Source: Nocardioidaceae bacterium UBA4001 (GTDB lineage: Bacteria > Actinomycetota > Actinomycetes > Propionibacteriales > Nocardioidaceae). From it: 64,000 nt of DNA. How positions within the stretch are numbered: position 1 is the stretch's first letter; each line of letters begins with the position of its first letter. The stretch is from assembly GCA_002384855.1 (NCBI GenBank), contig DGBP01000058.1, forward strand, positions 21,920 to 85,919, in the 5' to 3' direction. Made by a program: the position numbers and the translations under genes. Under the pieces are notes generated by a model. The model did not search any database and was not told the origin of the DNA. It saw only the letters and a list, made by a program, of their open reading frames with translations. Shown here piece by piece: positions 28,352 to 36,189 of this stretch.

Positions 28352-28792
28352 GTGGCGCTGATCGAGGGCGACTCCTACCACCCGCCGGCCAACATCGAGA
28401 AGATGTCGTCCGGCCACCCGCTGACCGACGAGGACCGGCGGCCCTGGCTGGAGACGCTCGCGGGCCTGGTCGCCGACCAACGGGCCGCCGGCCGCACCGC
28501 GGTGCTCGCCTGCTCCGCGCTTCGCCGGGCCTACCGCGACATCCTGCGCGGGGACATCCCGCCCGACGAGGTCTTCTTCGTCCACCTGCACGCCGACTTC
28601 GACGTGCTCGACGCCCGCATGCGTGCCCGCGATCACTTCATGCCTCCGGCCCTGCTGCAGTCGCAGTTCGACACCCTCGAACCGTTGGAGCCCGACGAGA
28701 CGGGTGTGCTCGTGGACGTCGCGCTGTCCGTCGACGAGGTGATGGACCAGGTCCGCGAGGCCATCGACAACTGGCGGTCCGCCCGGGGCTGA
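28352..28792 (+). pseudogene. Gluconokinase lacking the N-terminal P-loop (5'-truncated)
   Basis: The 146-residue frame matches gluconate kinase from the second block onwards: IEGDSYHPPANIEKMSSG, GHPLTDEDRRPWL, LACSALRRAYRDILR and HFMPPALLQSQFDTLE. Gluconokinases normally begin about 25-30 residues earlier with a VMGVSGSGKST-type Walker A loop. No frame between here and recC encodes such a loop, and the in-frame upstream codons read PADADLG. Without the P-loop it should not bind ATP, so I treat it as a decayed gene, though the rest is intact and undamaged. A single missing or mis-assembled segment would also explain it. Confidence 0.7.
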
Positions 28793-28796
28793 GGGT

Positions 28797-29291
28797 TCAA
28801 CCGGCGCCACGCAGGACCCGCGAAACTGCGCCCTGCCCCTTGCTCTCCGCGTGCTCGAGCGCGGTCACACCGTCGCTGTCGGCGATCGAGGGGTCCGCGC
28901 CCGCGGCGAGGAGGACACGGACGATCTCCTGGTACGGCGCGGACTCGTCGCCCAGGATCACCGCCTCGTGCAGCGCGGTCCATCCGAGGTCGTTGACGTG
29001 GTCGAGCTCGGTGCCTGCCCTGACCAGCCGTCCGACGACATCCCAGTGACCACGCTCGGCGGCCGTCCGTGGGTCCGGGGTCACAGGGGTCTCCGATCTG
29101 GTCGGTGCCGGGGACTGCCTCGTGGCCGGGTCGGGCGGTCCGCGGTGGTTGCCTCGCTCTGGGTCCGGGATGGACTCGGGCTCGATCCCGACTGCTGGGG
29201 GCCAAAGGTGCACCCGGCGACCAGGGCGGCAACGAGGCCTGCCGCCGCGGCGGATCGAGGGGGCTTGGACGGCCTCCTCCCCGTTCGCCAT
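28797..29291 (-). CDS. Ankyrin-repeat protein; probable frameshifted lipoprotein
   Basis: The C-terminal 90 residues form about three ankyrin repeats (RTAAERGHWDVVGRLVRAG, GWTALHEAVILGD, VRVLLAAGADPSIADSDG), a protein-binding fold. Residues 1-70 of this frame (from ATG 29291) are low-complexity and unlike a protein start. In the adjacent frame of the same strand, from about 29305, lies a clean lipoprotein leader ending in GLVAALVAGC followed by a Ser/Pro linker that stops at 29087-29089. The two halves together would make an ordinary ankyrin lipoprotein anchored outside the membrane. A frameshift in the linker, probably between about 29110 and 29190, is the simplest reading. Confidence 0.7.
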   Translation of the reverse strand: MANGEEAVQAPSIRRGGRPRCRPGRRVHLWPPAVGIEPESIPDPERGNHRGPPDPATRQSPAPTRSETPVTPDPRTAAERGHWDVVGRLVRAGTELDHVNDLGWTALHEAVILGDESAPYQEIVRVLLAAGADPSIADSDGVTALEHAESKGQGAVSRVLRGAG

Positions 29292-29398
29292 GCTTGAACC
29301 GTCAATCCTGCTCGCCGGGTGCCTCGGCGGCAACCGGCCATCCCGGCACAAGCCCTAGGGTGAGCAGCGCAGTGGCAGCGTCGACGAGGGGAGCAGGC

Positions 29399-30457
29399 GT
29401 GGCACTCGAGCAGCTGGGGACGCCGCAGGATCCGGCCTTCGGGCTCGACACGTTCGGGGACCGGGGCTCCGACACGGTCGGCCGGGTGGTGTCGCACGCG
29501 GACGCTCTCCGCCAGGTCGTCGAGGAGGCAGTGCTGGCCGACCGGCTGGGCCTGGCCTACTTCGGTGTCGGCGAGCACCACCGCGACGACTTCGCGATCT
29601 CCTCCCCCGACGTCGTCCTCGCCGCGATCGCGGGCCGCACCGAGAGGATCCGCCTGGGCACGAGCGTGACCGTGCTCAGCTCCGACGACCCGGTGCGGGT
29701 GTTCGAGCGGTTCTCCACGCTCGATGCGCTCTCCGGTGGCCGCGCCGAGGTCACGCTCGGGCGCGGGTCGTTCAGCGAGTCCTTCCCGCTGTTCGGCTAC
29801 CGCCTCGAGGACTACGAGGTGCTGTTCGCCGAGAAGCTCGACCTGTTCGCGCACCTGCTCCGCGAGGGACCCGTCACCTGGGAGGGCACCACCCGTCTCC
29901 CGTTGACCGGCCAGCGCGCCTATCCTCCGACCGAGTCCGGCCGGCTCCCCACCTGGGTGGGCGTCGGCGGGACGCCGCAGTCGGTGGTCCGTGCCGCAAA
30001 GTACGCCATGCCGTTGGTTCTCGCGGTGATCGGTGGCTCGCCGGCCCAGTTCGCGCCGCTGGTCGACCTCTACCACCGGGCCCTCGGTGAGTACGGCCAC
30101 GAGACGCTCCCGATCAGCATGCACTCCCCCGGACACGTCGCCGAGACCGACGCTCTCGCCGTCGAGGAGCACTTCGAGTACCACGCCGAGCAGTTCACCC
30201 AGATCGGTCGCGAACGGGGTTGGCCGCCGTTCACGCGGATCGCCTACAACCAGATGCTCAGCCGCGAGGGGTCCCTGTTCGTCGGCTCGCCCGAGACCGT
30301 GGCGCAGAAAATCGCCTGGGCGATGCGCACCCTGAAGCTTTCGCGCTTCCAGATGAAGTACACCGTCGGTCGCCAGCCGAACACAGCCCGGATGTCGTCG
30401 ATCCGGTTGTACGCCGAGGAGGTCGTGCCGCGGGTGCGGGAGCTGCTGAGCTCCTGA
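29399..30457 (+). CDS. LLM class flavin-dependent oxidoreductase
   Basis: A 352-residue luciferase-like monooxygenase of a different subgroup from the one at 10861. Marks are GLAYFGVGEHHRDDFAIS near the N-terminus, RIRLGTSVTVLSSDDPVRVF, EVTLGRGSFSESFPLFGY and the C-terminal FVGSPETVAQKI, the usual flavin-dependent pattern of F420/FMN LLM proteins. The GTG at 29399 is preceded by GAGGGGAG. Substrate is unknown; it would need a reduced flavin supply. It is divergent from the ankyrin gene. Confidence 0.9.
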   Translation: MALEQLGTPQDPAFGLDTFGDRGSDTVGRVVSHADALRQVVEEAVLADRLGLAYFGVGEHHRDDFAISSPDVVLAAIAGRTERIRLGTSVTVLSSDDPVRVFERFSTLDALSGGRAEVTLGRGSFSESFPLFGYRLEDYEVLFAEKLDLFAHLLREGPVTWEGTTRLPLTGQRAYPPTESGRLPTWVGVGGTPQSVVRAAKYAMPLVLAVIGGSPAQFAPLVDLYHRALGEYGHETLPISMHSPGHVAETDALAVEEHFEYHAEQFTQIGRERGWPPFTRIAYNQMLSREGSLFVGSPETVAQKIAWAMRTLKLSRFQMKYTVGRQPNTARMSSIRLYAEEVVPRVRELLSS

Positions 30458-30896
30458 CCTCCACCCGGCACGGGGCCCAGCGTAAGGCAAGGCCCTGATC
30501 GTGGTTTCGTTCGCGCAGCCACTGCACGGCGACCCAGCGGCACGACCACTGCGGCCATCACCCATCCCTCCCACACATCGAGCGCCTTGCCGGTGGCGAG
30601 GACCGCGGCGAGCATGAACGTGAGGTACACCCCGAACAGCACACCGTCCCTGGCCTTGCCGCTGCCCTTCCGGACAAGGACGACAGACGTCACGGCGATC
30701 GCGGCCGCCACGGCAGCGACCGACCAGTGAGGGGCACCCTTGCCAACGGCGGCAGCATTGCAGACACGTCGGTTGGACCATGCCGGACAGGAGGCCGTGC
30801 CAAGAACCGCCCCGCTGCAGCGGCAGCGGCGGACCGAGTCCCCGCTGCATCGATGGATCAGGCTCTCCTGTCCGACCGCTGTGGTTGAGTGAGGCC
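30458..30896. other. Non-coding stretch with one weak antisense membrane ORF
   Basis: There is no well-supported gene in this 439-base gap. On the minus strand a frame from GTG 30711 encodes about 80 residues with two or three hydrophobic segments (AIAVTSVVLV, GVLFGVYLTFMLAAVLATG, WVMAAVVVPLG), then runs antisense into the LLM gene and stops at 30244. The hydrophobic part looks protein-like and may be a decayed membrane gene. No ribosome site was found, so I do not call it a gene. Confidence 0.35.
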
Positions 30897-31703
30897 ATGA
30901 CGGACTTCACCCTCCCCGGCCACGCCGGTGCGCTGCACGGCCGCCACTGGTCCCCCGCGAGCGACCCGTCGTACGTCGCTCTGCTCTGCCACGGCTACGG
31001 GGAGCACCTCGGGAGGTACGACCACGTCGCCGCCCGCCTCACCGCTGACGGCGCCGCGGTCTACGCCCAGGACCACGTCGGCCACGGCGAGAGCGAGGGC
31101 GAGCGGGTCCTGGTCACCGACTTCGAGAAGGTGGTCGACGACTTCCACCTTCTGCACGAGCACGCCGCCGGTCGGCACCCCGACCTCCCCGTCGTCCTGA
31201 TCGGGCACTCGATGGGCGGCATGATCGCGGCGCGCTACGCCCAGCGCTACGGCGACTCGCTCTCCTGCGTCGTGCTCTCCGGACCCGTGCTCGGCCACTG
31301 GGCGGTGCTCCACGTCCTTCTTCCGCTCGAGGAGATGCCGGACGCCCCGATCGACCCGTCGACGCTGTCGCGCGACCCCGCGGTGGGCGAGGCCTACGTC
31401 GCCGACCCGCTGGTGTGGCACGGGCCGTTCAAGAAGCCGACCGTCCAGGCGCTGGCCGACACCATCGCGGCGATCGAGGCCGGCGGCGCCCTCGAGACAC
31501 CCGTCCTGTGGTTGCACGGTGAGGACGACCAGCTCGTCCCGTACGACGGCACCGCCCGCGGCTGGCCGGCCCTCTCCGGCGACAACGGCCGCGCCACACA
31601 GAAGTCCTACCCCGACGCACGGCACGAGATCTTCAACGAGACCAACAAGGACGAGGTGCTCGACGACGTCCTCGCCTTCGTGCACCGGCAGCTCCCGGGA
31701 TGA
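30897..31703 (+). CDS. Alpha/beta hydrolase (monoacylglycerol-lipase-like)
   Basis: 268 residues with the Hydrolase_4 pattern of monoacylglycerol lipases and lysophospholipases: LCHGYGEHLGRYDHVAARL (oxyanion region HGxGEH), VYAQDHVGHGESEG, the nucleophile elbow GHSMGG, WLHGEDDQLVPYDG for the acid and DARHEIFNE for the catalytic His. It is a cytoplasmic serine esterase of glycerides or similar esters. ATG 30897 follows GTGAGG only loosely. Confidence 0.9.
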   Translation: MTDFTLPGHAGALHGRHWSPASDPSYVALLCHGYGEHLGRYDHVAARLTADGAAVYAQDHVGHGESEGERVLVTDFEKVVDDFHLLHEHAAGRHPDLPVVLIGHSMGGMIAARYAQRYGDSLSCVVLSGPVLGHWAVLHVLLPLEEMPDAPIDPSTLSRDPAVGEAYVADPLVWHGPFKKPTVQALADTIAAIEAGGALETPVLWLHGEDDQLVPYDGTARGWPALSGDNGRATQKSYPDARHEIFNETNKDEVLDDVLAFVHRQLPG

Positions 31704-31769
31704 GGTCGGCCCGGTTCCTGCTGCGGATGGGAGGGCCCACGCGGGTCCTCCCGGGTCCATACTGAGACC

Positions 31770-32432
31770 GTGCCCGGCTGTTGCGACCCGTCCGGCTACG
31801 CCGATGTCTTCGGCGGCCGCTTCGCACGCGCGCAGGCCCGCCGCTACCGCAAGCGAGGCCTCGACCGTACGGCGCAGCGCCTGGTCGACTTCCTCGCCGG
31901 CCGGGGCGTCGAGGGAGCGACCGTGCTCGAGATCGGTGGCGGTGTCGGGGAGATACAGCTCGAGCTGCTGCGTCGCGGGGCCGCACGCACCACCAACCTC
32001 GAGCTCGTCAGCGAGTACGACGCCCTGGCGCGGCAGCTGGCCACGGACGAAGGTGTCGCCGACCGGGTGGACCGGCGGATCGTCGACATCGCCACCACCC
32101 CCGACGAGGTGGAGGACGCCGATGTCGTGGTCCTGCACCGGGTGGTGTGCTGCTACCGCGACTACGAGAAGCTCCTCCGGGCCGCGGCGGAGCACGCCAG
32201 GCATTCGCTGGTGCTCAGCTATCCCCCGCCGACACTCGCCAACCGCATGATGCTCCGTGTGGAGAACGCCTGGCACCGGCTGCGGAGAAACTCGTTCCGC
32301 GCGTTCACGCACTCCCCCGACGACATGATGCGGGTCCTGCACGGAGCCGGCCTACGCACGTCGTACCAGCACCGCGGCCGCGTCTGGCACGTCGCCGGTC
32401 TCGAACGCCCGGCCGCCCGCGAGGCCGGCTGA
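31770..32432 (+). CDS. Class I SAM-dependent methyltransferase
   Basis: 220 residues from GTG 31770. Motif I is VLEIGGGVGEIQLELLRRG, the acidic residue after the second strand is in TTNLELVSEYD, and the post-motif strand is DADVVVLHRVVCCYRDYEKLL. The N-terminus has a Cys pair (PGCCDPSGY). Such MT-domain proteins with a leading Cys-Cys are common in actinobacteria and have no known substrate. The core resembles magnesium-protoporphyrin O-methyltransferase-like enzymes, but no chlorophyll context exists. Confidence 0.88.
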   Translation: MPGCCDPSGYADVFGGRFARAQARRYRKRGLDRTAQRLVDFLAGRGVEGATVLEIGGGVGEIQLELLRRGAARTTNLELVSEYDALARQLATDEGVADRVDRRIVDIATTPDEVEDADVVVLHRVVCCYRDYEKLLRAAAEHARHSLVLSYPPPTLANRMMLRVENAWHRLRRNSFRAFTHSPDDMMRVLHGAGLRTSYQHRGRVWHVAGLERPAAREAG

Positions 32433-32577
32433 CCCCAGCCGTCCTGGGCAGCGGCCGCCGGCCTGCCCCTGACCGGCCGAGACGCCTTACGGCACGATCG
32501 GACCAGACCACCCACCGGCCCGCCGATGTTCACCGTCCGGCCACCCGGGGGTCACCGGACCGGTCGACTCACCCACC

Positions 32578-32583
32578 TAGCGT
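32578..32583 (+). promoter_or_regulatory. Putative -10 element (TAGCGT) for phoX
   Basis: TAGCGT lies 42 bases upstream of the GTG at 32625, a normal distance for a leadered transcript. The same hexamer occurs before other genes in the window. No clear PHO-box was recognised. Confidence 0.35.
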
Positions 32584-32624
32584 CACGCGGGTCCCACCCG
32601 GCACCCCTGAACGAGGAGACACCC

Positions 32625-34640
32625 GTGACGCAGTCCCCCATCAAGCCCCGGCGCCTGCTGCCGATGCTCGGACACACCCAGGGCACGCGCAGCGCGTCGG
32701 TCTGCCACTGGCGCTGTGCCGACCAGTGCGCCGAGGCACATCCCGCCCGCAGCGAGAGCCCGACCTTCACCGAGGTCGCCGAGAACGCCGTGTCCCGCCG
32801 GTCGATCCTCCGCGGAGGTCTCGGCGCGCTCGTCGTCGGCGGCAGCTTCGCGCTGAGCGGCCCGGCCGCTGCCGCCCCCGGCATCGCCTCCGCCGCCAAG
32901 CCCGGCAGGACCGGCGGTCTTCCCTTCACCCAGCTCAAGCCCGCCCCGACGTCGGACATGGACGAGGTGACCGTGCCCTCCGGCTACGACTGGACCGCGA
33001 TCATGGCGTGGGGCGACCCCGTCGTCACCGGCGCGCCGCTGTTCGACTTCGACCGGCAGAGCGCAGAGGCGCAGAAGCTCCAGTTCGGCTACAACAACGA
33101 CTTCCTCGCGTTCGTGCCGCTCGCCGGCAGGAGGAACCGCGCGCTGATGGTCGTCAACCACGAGTACACCAACCCCGAGCTGATGTTCAGCGGTGCCCCG
33201 GCCGACGAGGAGGAGCGCCTCGAGCGGCTCAGGATCGAGATGGCCGCCCACGGCATGTCGGTCGTCGAGGTACGCCGTGAGGGCCCCCGTGGCCCGTGGC
33301 AGCCGGTCCGCAGGTCGTCGTACAACCGCCGCGTGCACGAGGAGACCGAGTTCGCGATGACCGGTCCCGCCGCGGGGTCGTCGTACCTGCGGACCGGAGC
33401 GGACCCGAGCGGCACCCGCGTCCTGGGCACGGTTAACAACTGCGCCGGCGGCACCACCCCGTGGGGCACGGTCCTGTCCGGTGAGGAAAACTTCCAGGGC
33501 TACTTCAAGCGCAACGCCGGGCTCGACCCGCGCAACGCCGCCTACGGCATCAGCAGCACCGGCCGCGGCTGGGACGCCGTCGAGCCACGATGGGACCTGA
33601 ACAACGAGCCCAACGAGGTCAACCGCTTCGGCTGGATCGTCGAGATCGACCCGTCGGACCCGACCTCGACGCCGAAGAAGCACACCGCGCTCGGCCGCTT
33701 CAAGCACGAGGGCGCCACGGTCGACATCGCCGCCGACGGCCGCGCGGTCGCGGTGATGGGCGACGACCAGGGCAACGAGTACGTCTACAAGTTCATCTCC
33801 CGCGACCGCTACCGCCCCGGTGGCTCCGCCGCTGACAAGGCGCACAACATGACGCTGCTGGAGAACGGCGACCTGTACGTCGCCCGCCTCGAGGCCTCGG
33901 GCGACCCGGCGACGACGTACGACGGCACAGGGGTGTGGCTGCCGCTGATCGTCGGCGGTGCCTCCATGGTCGAGGGCTTCACGGTCGAGGAGGTGCTGGT
34001 CTTCACCCGCGCCGCGGCAGACACGGTCAGCCCCACGCCGATGGACCGCCCCGAGGACGTGCAGCGCAACCCGCACAACGGCTACGTCTACGCGGCCCTG
34101 ACGAACAACTCCGGGCGTACGACGCTCGACCCGGCCAACCCGCGGAGGAACAACAGGTACGGCCAGGTCGTGGAGCTCCAGGAGGCCGAGGCCACCGACC
34201 TCACCTTCACCTGGTCCCTCGTCGTCGTGTGCGGCGACCCGAGCGACCCGACGACGTACTTCTCCGGCTACCCGAAGCAGCTGGTCTCGCCGATCTCGAG
34301 CCCGGACAACGTCGCCTTCGACTCGTCGGGGAACCTGTGGATCTCCACCGACGGCCAGGGCAACCTCGGCCTGAACGACGCGCTCCACCTGGTGCCCGTC
34401 GAGGGACCGCACCGGGGGCACGTGCAGCAGTTCCTCGCGGTGCCGACCGGCGGCGAGACCTGTGGCCCGGTCATCGACGAGGAGTCCTCCTCGGTGTTCG
34501 TCGCCGTCCAGCACCCCGGTGACGTCGACGGCGCGAGCCCGGAGAACCCCGCGTCGAGCTTCCCCTACGGCCGTACGGCGTACCGGGCGGCGAACGTGAA
34601 GGGCCCGCGTCCGTCGGTGGTGCAGGTCTTCCGCCGCTGA
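32625..34640 (+). CDS. phoX: PhoX-family alkaline phosphatase (Tat-exported)
   Basis: A 671-residue protein of the DUF839/PhoX family: monomeric phosphatases with an iron-calcium centre that release phosphate from organic phosphates outside the cell. A long N-terminal extension leads to a twin-arginine signal (SRRSILRGG at about residues 57-65, then a hydrophobic run LGALVVGGSFAL and AAAAPG). Family blocks include FVVNHEYTN-like LMVVNHEYTNPELMF, GTVLSGEENFQGYF, FGWIVEIDPSDP, KHTALGRFKHEGATV and SSPDNVAFDSSGNLWISTDG. GTG 32625 follows GAGGAG. It would serve phosphate scavenging; regulation by PhoPR is inferred from the family only. Confidence 0.92.
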   Translation: MTQSPIKPRRLLPMLGHTQGTRSASVCHWRCADQCAEAHPARSESPTFTEVAENAVSRRSILRGGLGALVVGGSFALSGPAAAAPGIASAAKPGRTGGLPFTQLKPAPTSDMDEVTVPSGYDWTAIMAWGDPVVTGAPLFDFDRQSAEAQKLQFGYNNDFLAFVPLAGRRNRALMVVNHEYTNPELMFSGAPADEEERLERLRIEMAAHGMSVVEVRREGPRGPWQPVRRSSYNRRVHEETEFAMTGPAAGSSYLRTGADPSGTRVLGTVNNCAGGTTPWGTVLSGEENFQGYFKRNAGLDPRNAAYGISSTGRGWDAVEPRWDLNNEPNEVNRFGWIVEIDPSDPTSTPKKHTALGRFKHEGATVDIAADGRAVAVMGDDQGNEYVYKFISRDRYRPGGSAADKAHNMTLLENGDLYVARLEASGDPATTYDGTGVWLPLIVGGASMVEGFTVEEVLVFTRAAADTVSPTPMDRPEDVQRNPHNGYVYAALTNNSGRTTLDPANPRRNNRYGQVVELQEAEATDLTFTWSLVVVCGDPSDPTTYFSGYPKQLVSPISSPDNVAFDSSGNLWISTDGQGNLGLNDALHLVPVEGPHRGHVQQFLAVPTGGETCGPVIDEESSSVFVAVQHPGDVDGASPENPASSFPYGRTAYRAANVKGPRPSVVQVFRR

Positions 34641-34667
34641 GCGACCGGCATCGGGCATCCGGCATCG

Positions 34668-34711
34668 GGTCCGCGGACCGACCGGTCCGCGGACCGACCG
34701 GTCCGCGGACC
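34668..34711. repeat. Three tandem copies of a 16-base unit with a perfect palindrome
   Basis: The unit is GGTCCGCGGACC (a perfect 12-base palindrome) plus the spacer GACC. Copies sit at 34668-34679, 34684-34695 and 34700-34711, an exact 16-base period. It lies between the ends of phoX and a convergent pseudogene, so a bidirectional terminator or a protein-binding array is possible. Just before it, GGCATC..GG is also repeated. Confidence 0.75.
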
Positions 34712-34735
34712 CGGTGTCGCGCTCGACCCGAGGTC

Positions 34736-35013
34736 TCAGGTGAGGTTCCTGCGCATCAGCACGCGGGGCCCGCCTGAGACCGAGTCCGTGTCCGCGGCCT
34801 TCGTGAAGCCCGCCCGCTCGAACAGCCCGGCGCGACGGGGGCGGTGGCACAGCTCGCGCACGTACTCACCGCGCGCGGGTCCCAACAGCTCGCGGTTGGT
34901 CCTCGCGTCCAGGCGGTGGCTCAGGCACCAGCACACGTTCGCGTCGGGGTTCTTCGGCCCGACCATCGTCGCGACGTCGGATCCGCCGCCGTCGGCTCCA
35001 CGTGGAAGCTCAT
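34736..35013 (-). pseudogene. GNAT acetyltransferase pseudogene (frameshift plus internal deletion)
   Basis: The remnant is recognisable at both ends. ATG 35013 opens with MSFHVEPTAADP, then a frameshift near 34975-34985 moves the continuation (SDVATMVGPKNPDANVCWC) to another frame. That continuation runs LGPARGEYVREL and then jumps to RAGLFERAGFTKAADTDS and the family C-terminus VLMRRNL. In intact homologues roughly 80-100 residues, including the acetyl-CoA-binding R/Q-x-x-G-x-G/A segment, lie between those two blocks. They are absent here. Both changes make the gene non-functional. Confidence 0.75.
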
Positions 35014-35060
35014 GCCGCCACGGTAGCCCCGCGGCCGGGTGTCGAGGAGGGAGCCGGTCC

Positions 35061-35098
35061 GGTGGTCGAGGAGCGAGCCTGCGAGCGTCTCGAAACCA
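35061..35098. repeat. Nocardioides-type palindromic intergenic repeat
   Basis: GGTGGTCGAGGAGCGAGC is followed by CTGCGAGCGTCTCGAAACCATC, an imperfect inverted repeat whose arms pair as GGT..TCGAG / CTCGA..ACC. A closely related copy is at 50049-50077. Repeats of this consensus are, to my knowledge, scattered widely between genes in Nocardioides-like genomes. Confidence 0.55.
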
Positions 35099-35124
35099 TC
35101 CGCAGGACGCCTTGAGCGCCCGGG

Positions 35125-36075
35125 ATGATAGGACGTGTGAAGACGTCGACCACCGCACAGCCGGCACTCGTCCGGCTCGCCCTGGTCGTCGTGGGCCACC
35201 TCGTCGCACTCGGCCTCGTCTACTACCTGACGGTGCACACGGCCACCGGACGCGAGCTCGCCGACGCCTCGCTACGGGGAGCGATTCGAGTGCGCCCCCT
35301 GGTCACCGGCACGGTCGAGCAGATCCTCGACGTGGTCTCGGTCGCCTCGCTGCTCGGAACCATGGCTGTCGTCGCGGTCATCGCGCTGCTGCGCCTCGCG
35401 CGGCTCGAGGGGCTGGTGGCGATCGGGCTCCTGGCCGGCGCGAACGTCTCGACGTGGCTGCTGAAGAACGTGCTGCTCACCCGGCCCGACCTCGGACTGG
35501 ACGAGGTCGCGCCGCCGACCCTGAACAGTCTCCCCAGCGGGCACGCCACGGCCGCCTTCTCCGCCGTCGCCGCCCTGGTCTTCGTGCTCCCACGACGATG
35601 GCGACAGGTGACGGCGACGGTGGGGGCCGGGTACGCCGCGCTGACGGGCGTCGCCACGATGCTCGCGGGGTGGCACCGCGCCGCAGACTCGGTTGCGGCC
35701 TTCCTGGTCGTCGGCGCCTGGGGCGGGGTCGCCGCGGCGGTGCTCGTCGTCACCGGGTCGCACACGGCCGGCGGGCTCGCACGCCTCGCCGCGCCCCGCC
35801 CACCCTCACCGCGCTCCGGAGGACGACGACCGGCGAAACCGCGTCCCACCGGTTGGCTGGTCCGGGTCACCCTCGTCGCCGGAGCCCTGGCAGCAGTCCT
35901 GGCAGCGGGCCTGGTCCTCGCCTCGCTGGCCCCCACCAACGCGGTGGGGTCGATGGTGGCCTTCCTCGCCGGCACCCTGTTCGTCGTCGCCGGCGCCGCC
36001 GGGGTGACCGTCGGCATCCTCGAGGTCCTCCGGTTCGTGGAGGACCGCCGAAGGTTCGAGCCCGGGGACGCCTGA
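35125..36075 (+). CDS. PAP2-superfamily membrane phosphatase
   Basis: A 316-residue integral membrane protein with six to eight hydrophobic helices. The three phosphatase motifs are present in order: KNVLLTRPD, SLPSGHATAAFS and AGWHRAADSVAAF. The last carries the His nucleophile with the usual following Asp. PAP2 enzymes remove phosphate from lipid phosphates or undecaprenyl diphosphate on the outer face of the membrane. The start may be ATG 35125 or the in-frame GTG 12 bases on. The C-terminal half beyond motif 3 adds a basic loop and two extra helices. Confidence 0.88.
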   Translation: MIGRVKTSTTAQPALVRLALVVVGHLVALGLVYYLTVHTATGRELADASLRGAIRVRPLVTGTVEQILDVVSVASLLGTMAVVAVIALLRLARLEGLVAIGLLAGANVSTWLLKNVLLTRPDLGLDEVAPPTLNSLPSGHATAAFSAVAALVFVLPRRWRQVTATVGAGYAALTGVATMLAGWHRAADSVAAFLVVGAWGGVAAAVLVVTGSHTAGGLARLAAPRPPSPRSGGRRPAKPRPTGWLVRVTLVAGALAAVLAAGLVLASLAPTNAVGSMVAFLAGTLFVVAGAAGVTVGILEVLRFVEDRRRFEPGDA

Positions 36076-36146
36076 CAGCGCCGGCGCAACTCGGGACGAA
36101 CCGCCCGACTCACCCGCGGGCTATGGACCTCGGCCACCGACCCTCC

Positions 36147-36152
36147 TAGGTT
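36147..36152 (+). promoter_or_regulatory. Putative -10 element (TAGGTT) of the acetoin-dehydrogenase-like operon
   Basis: TAGGTT lies 38 bases before ATG 36190, with a GGAGGT ribosome site at 36180-36185 between them. It fits the TANNNT consensus; a weak -35-like ATGGAC sits 18 bases upstream. Confidence 0.35.
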
Positions 36153-36189
36153 CGGACGTAACCGCTGTCACACACCCCTGGAGGTCGGC

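Noticed and set aside
30244..30711. A minus-strand ORF with hydrophobic segments running antisense into the LLM gene
   Set aside because: The first 80 residues look membrane-like, but no start signal exists and the rest is antisense to a well-supported gene; described as part of the gap instead.
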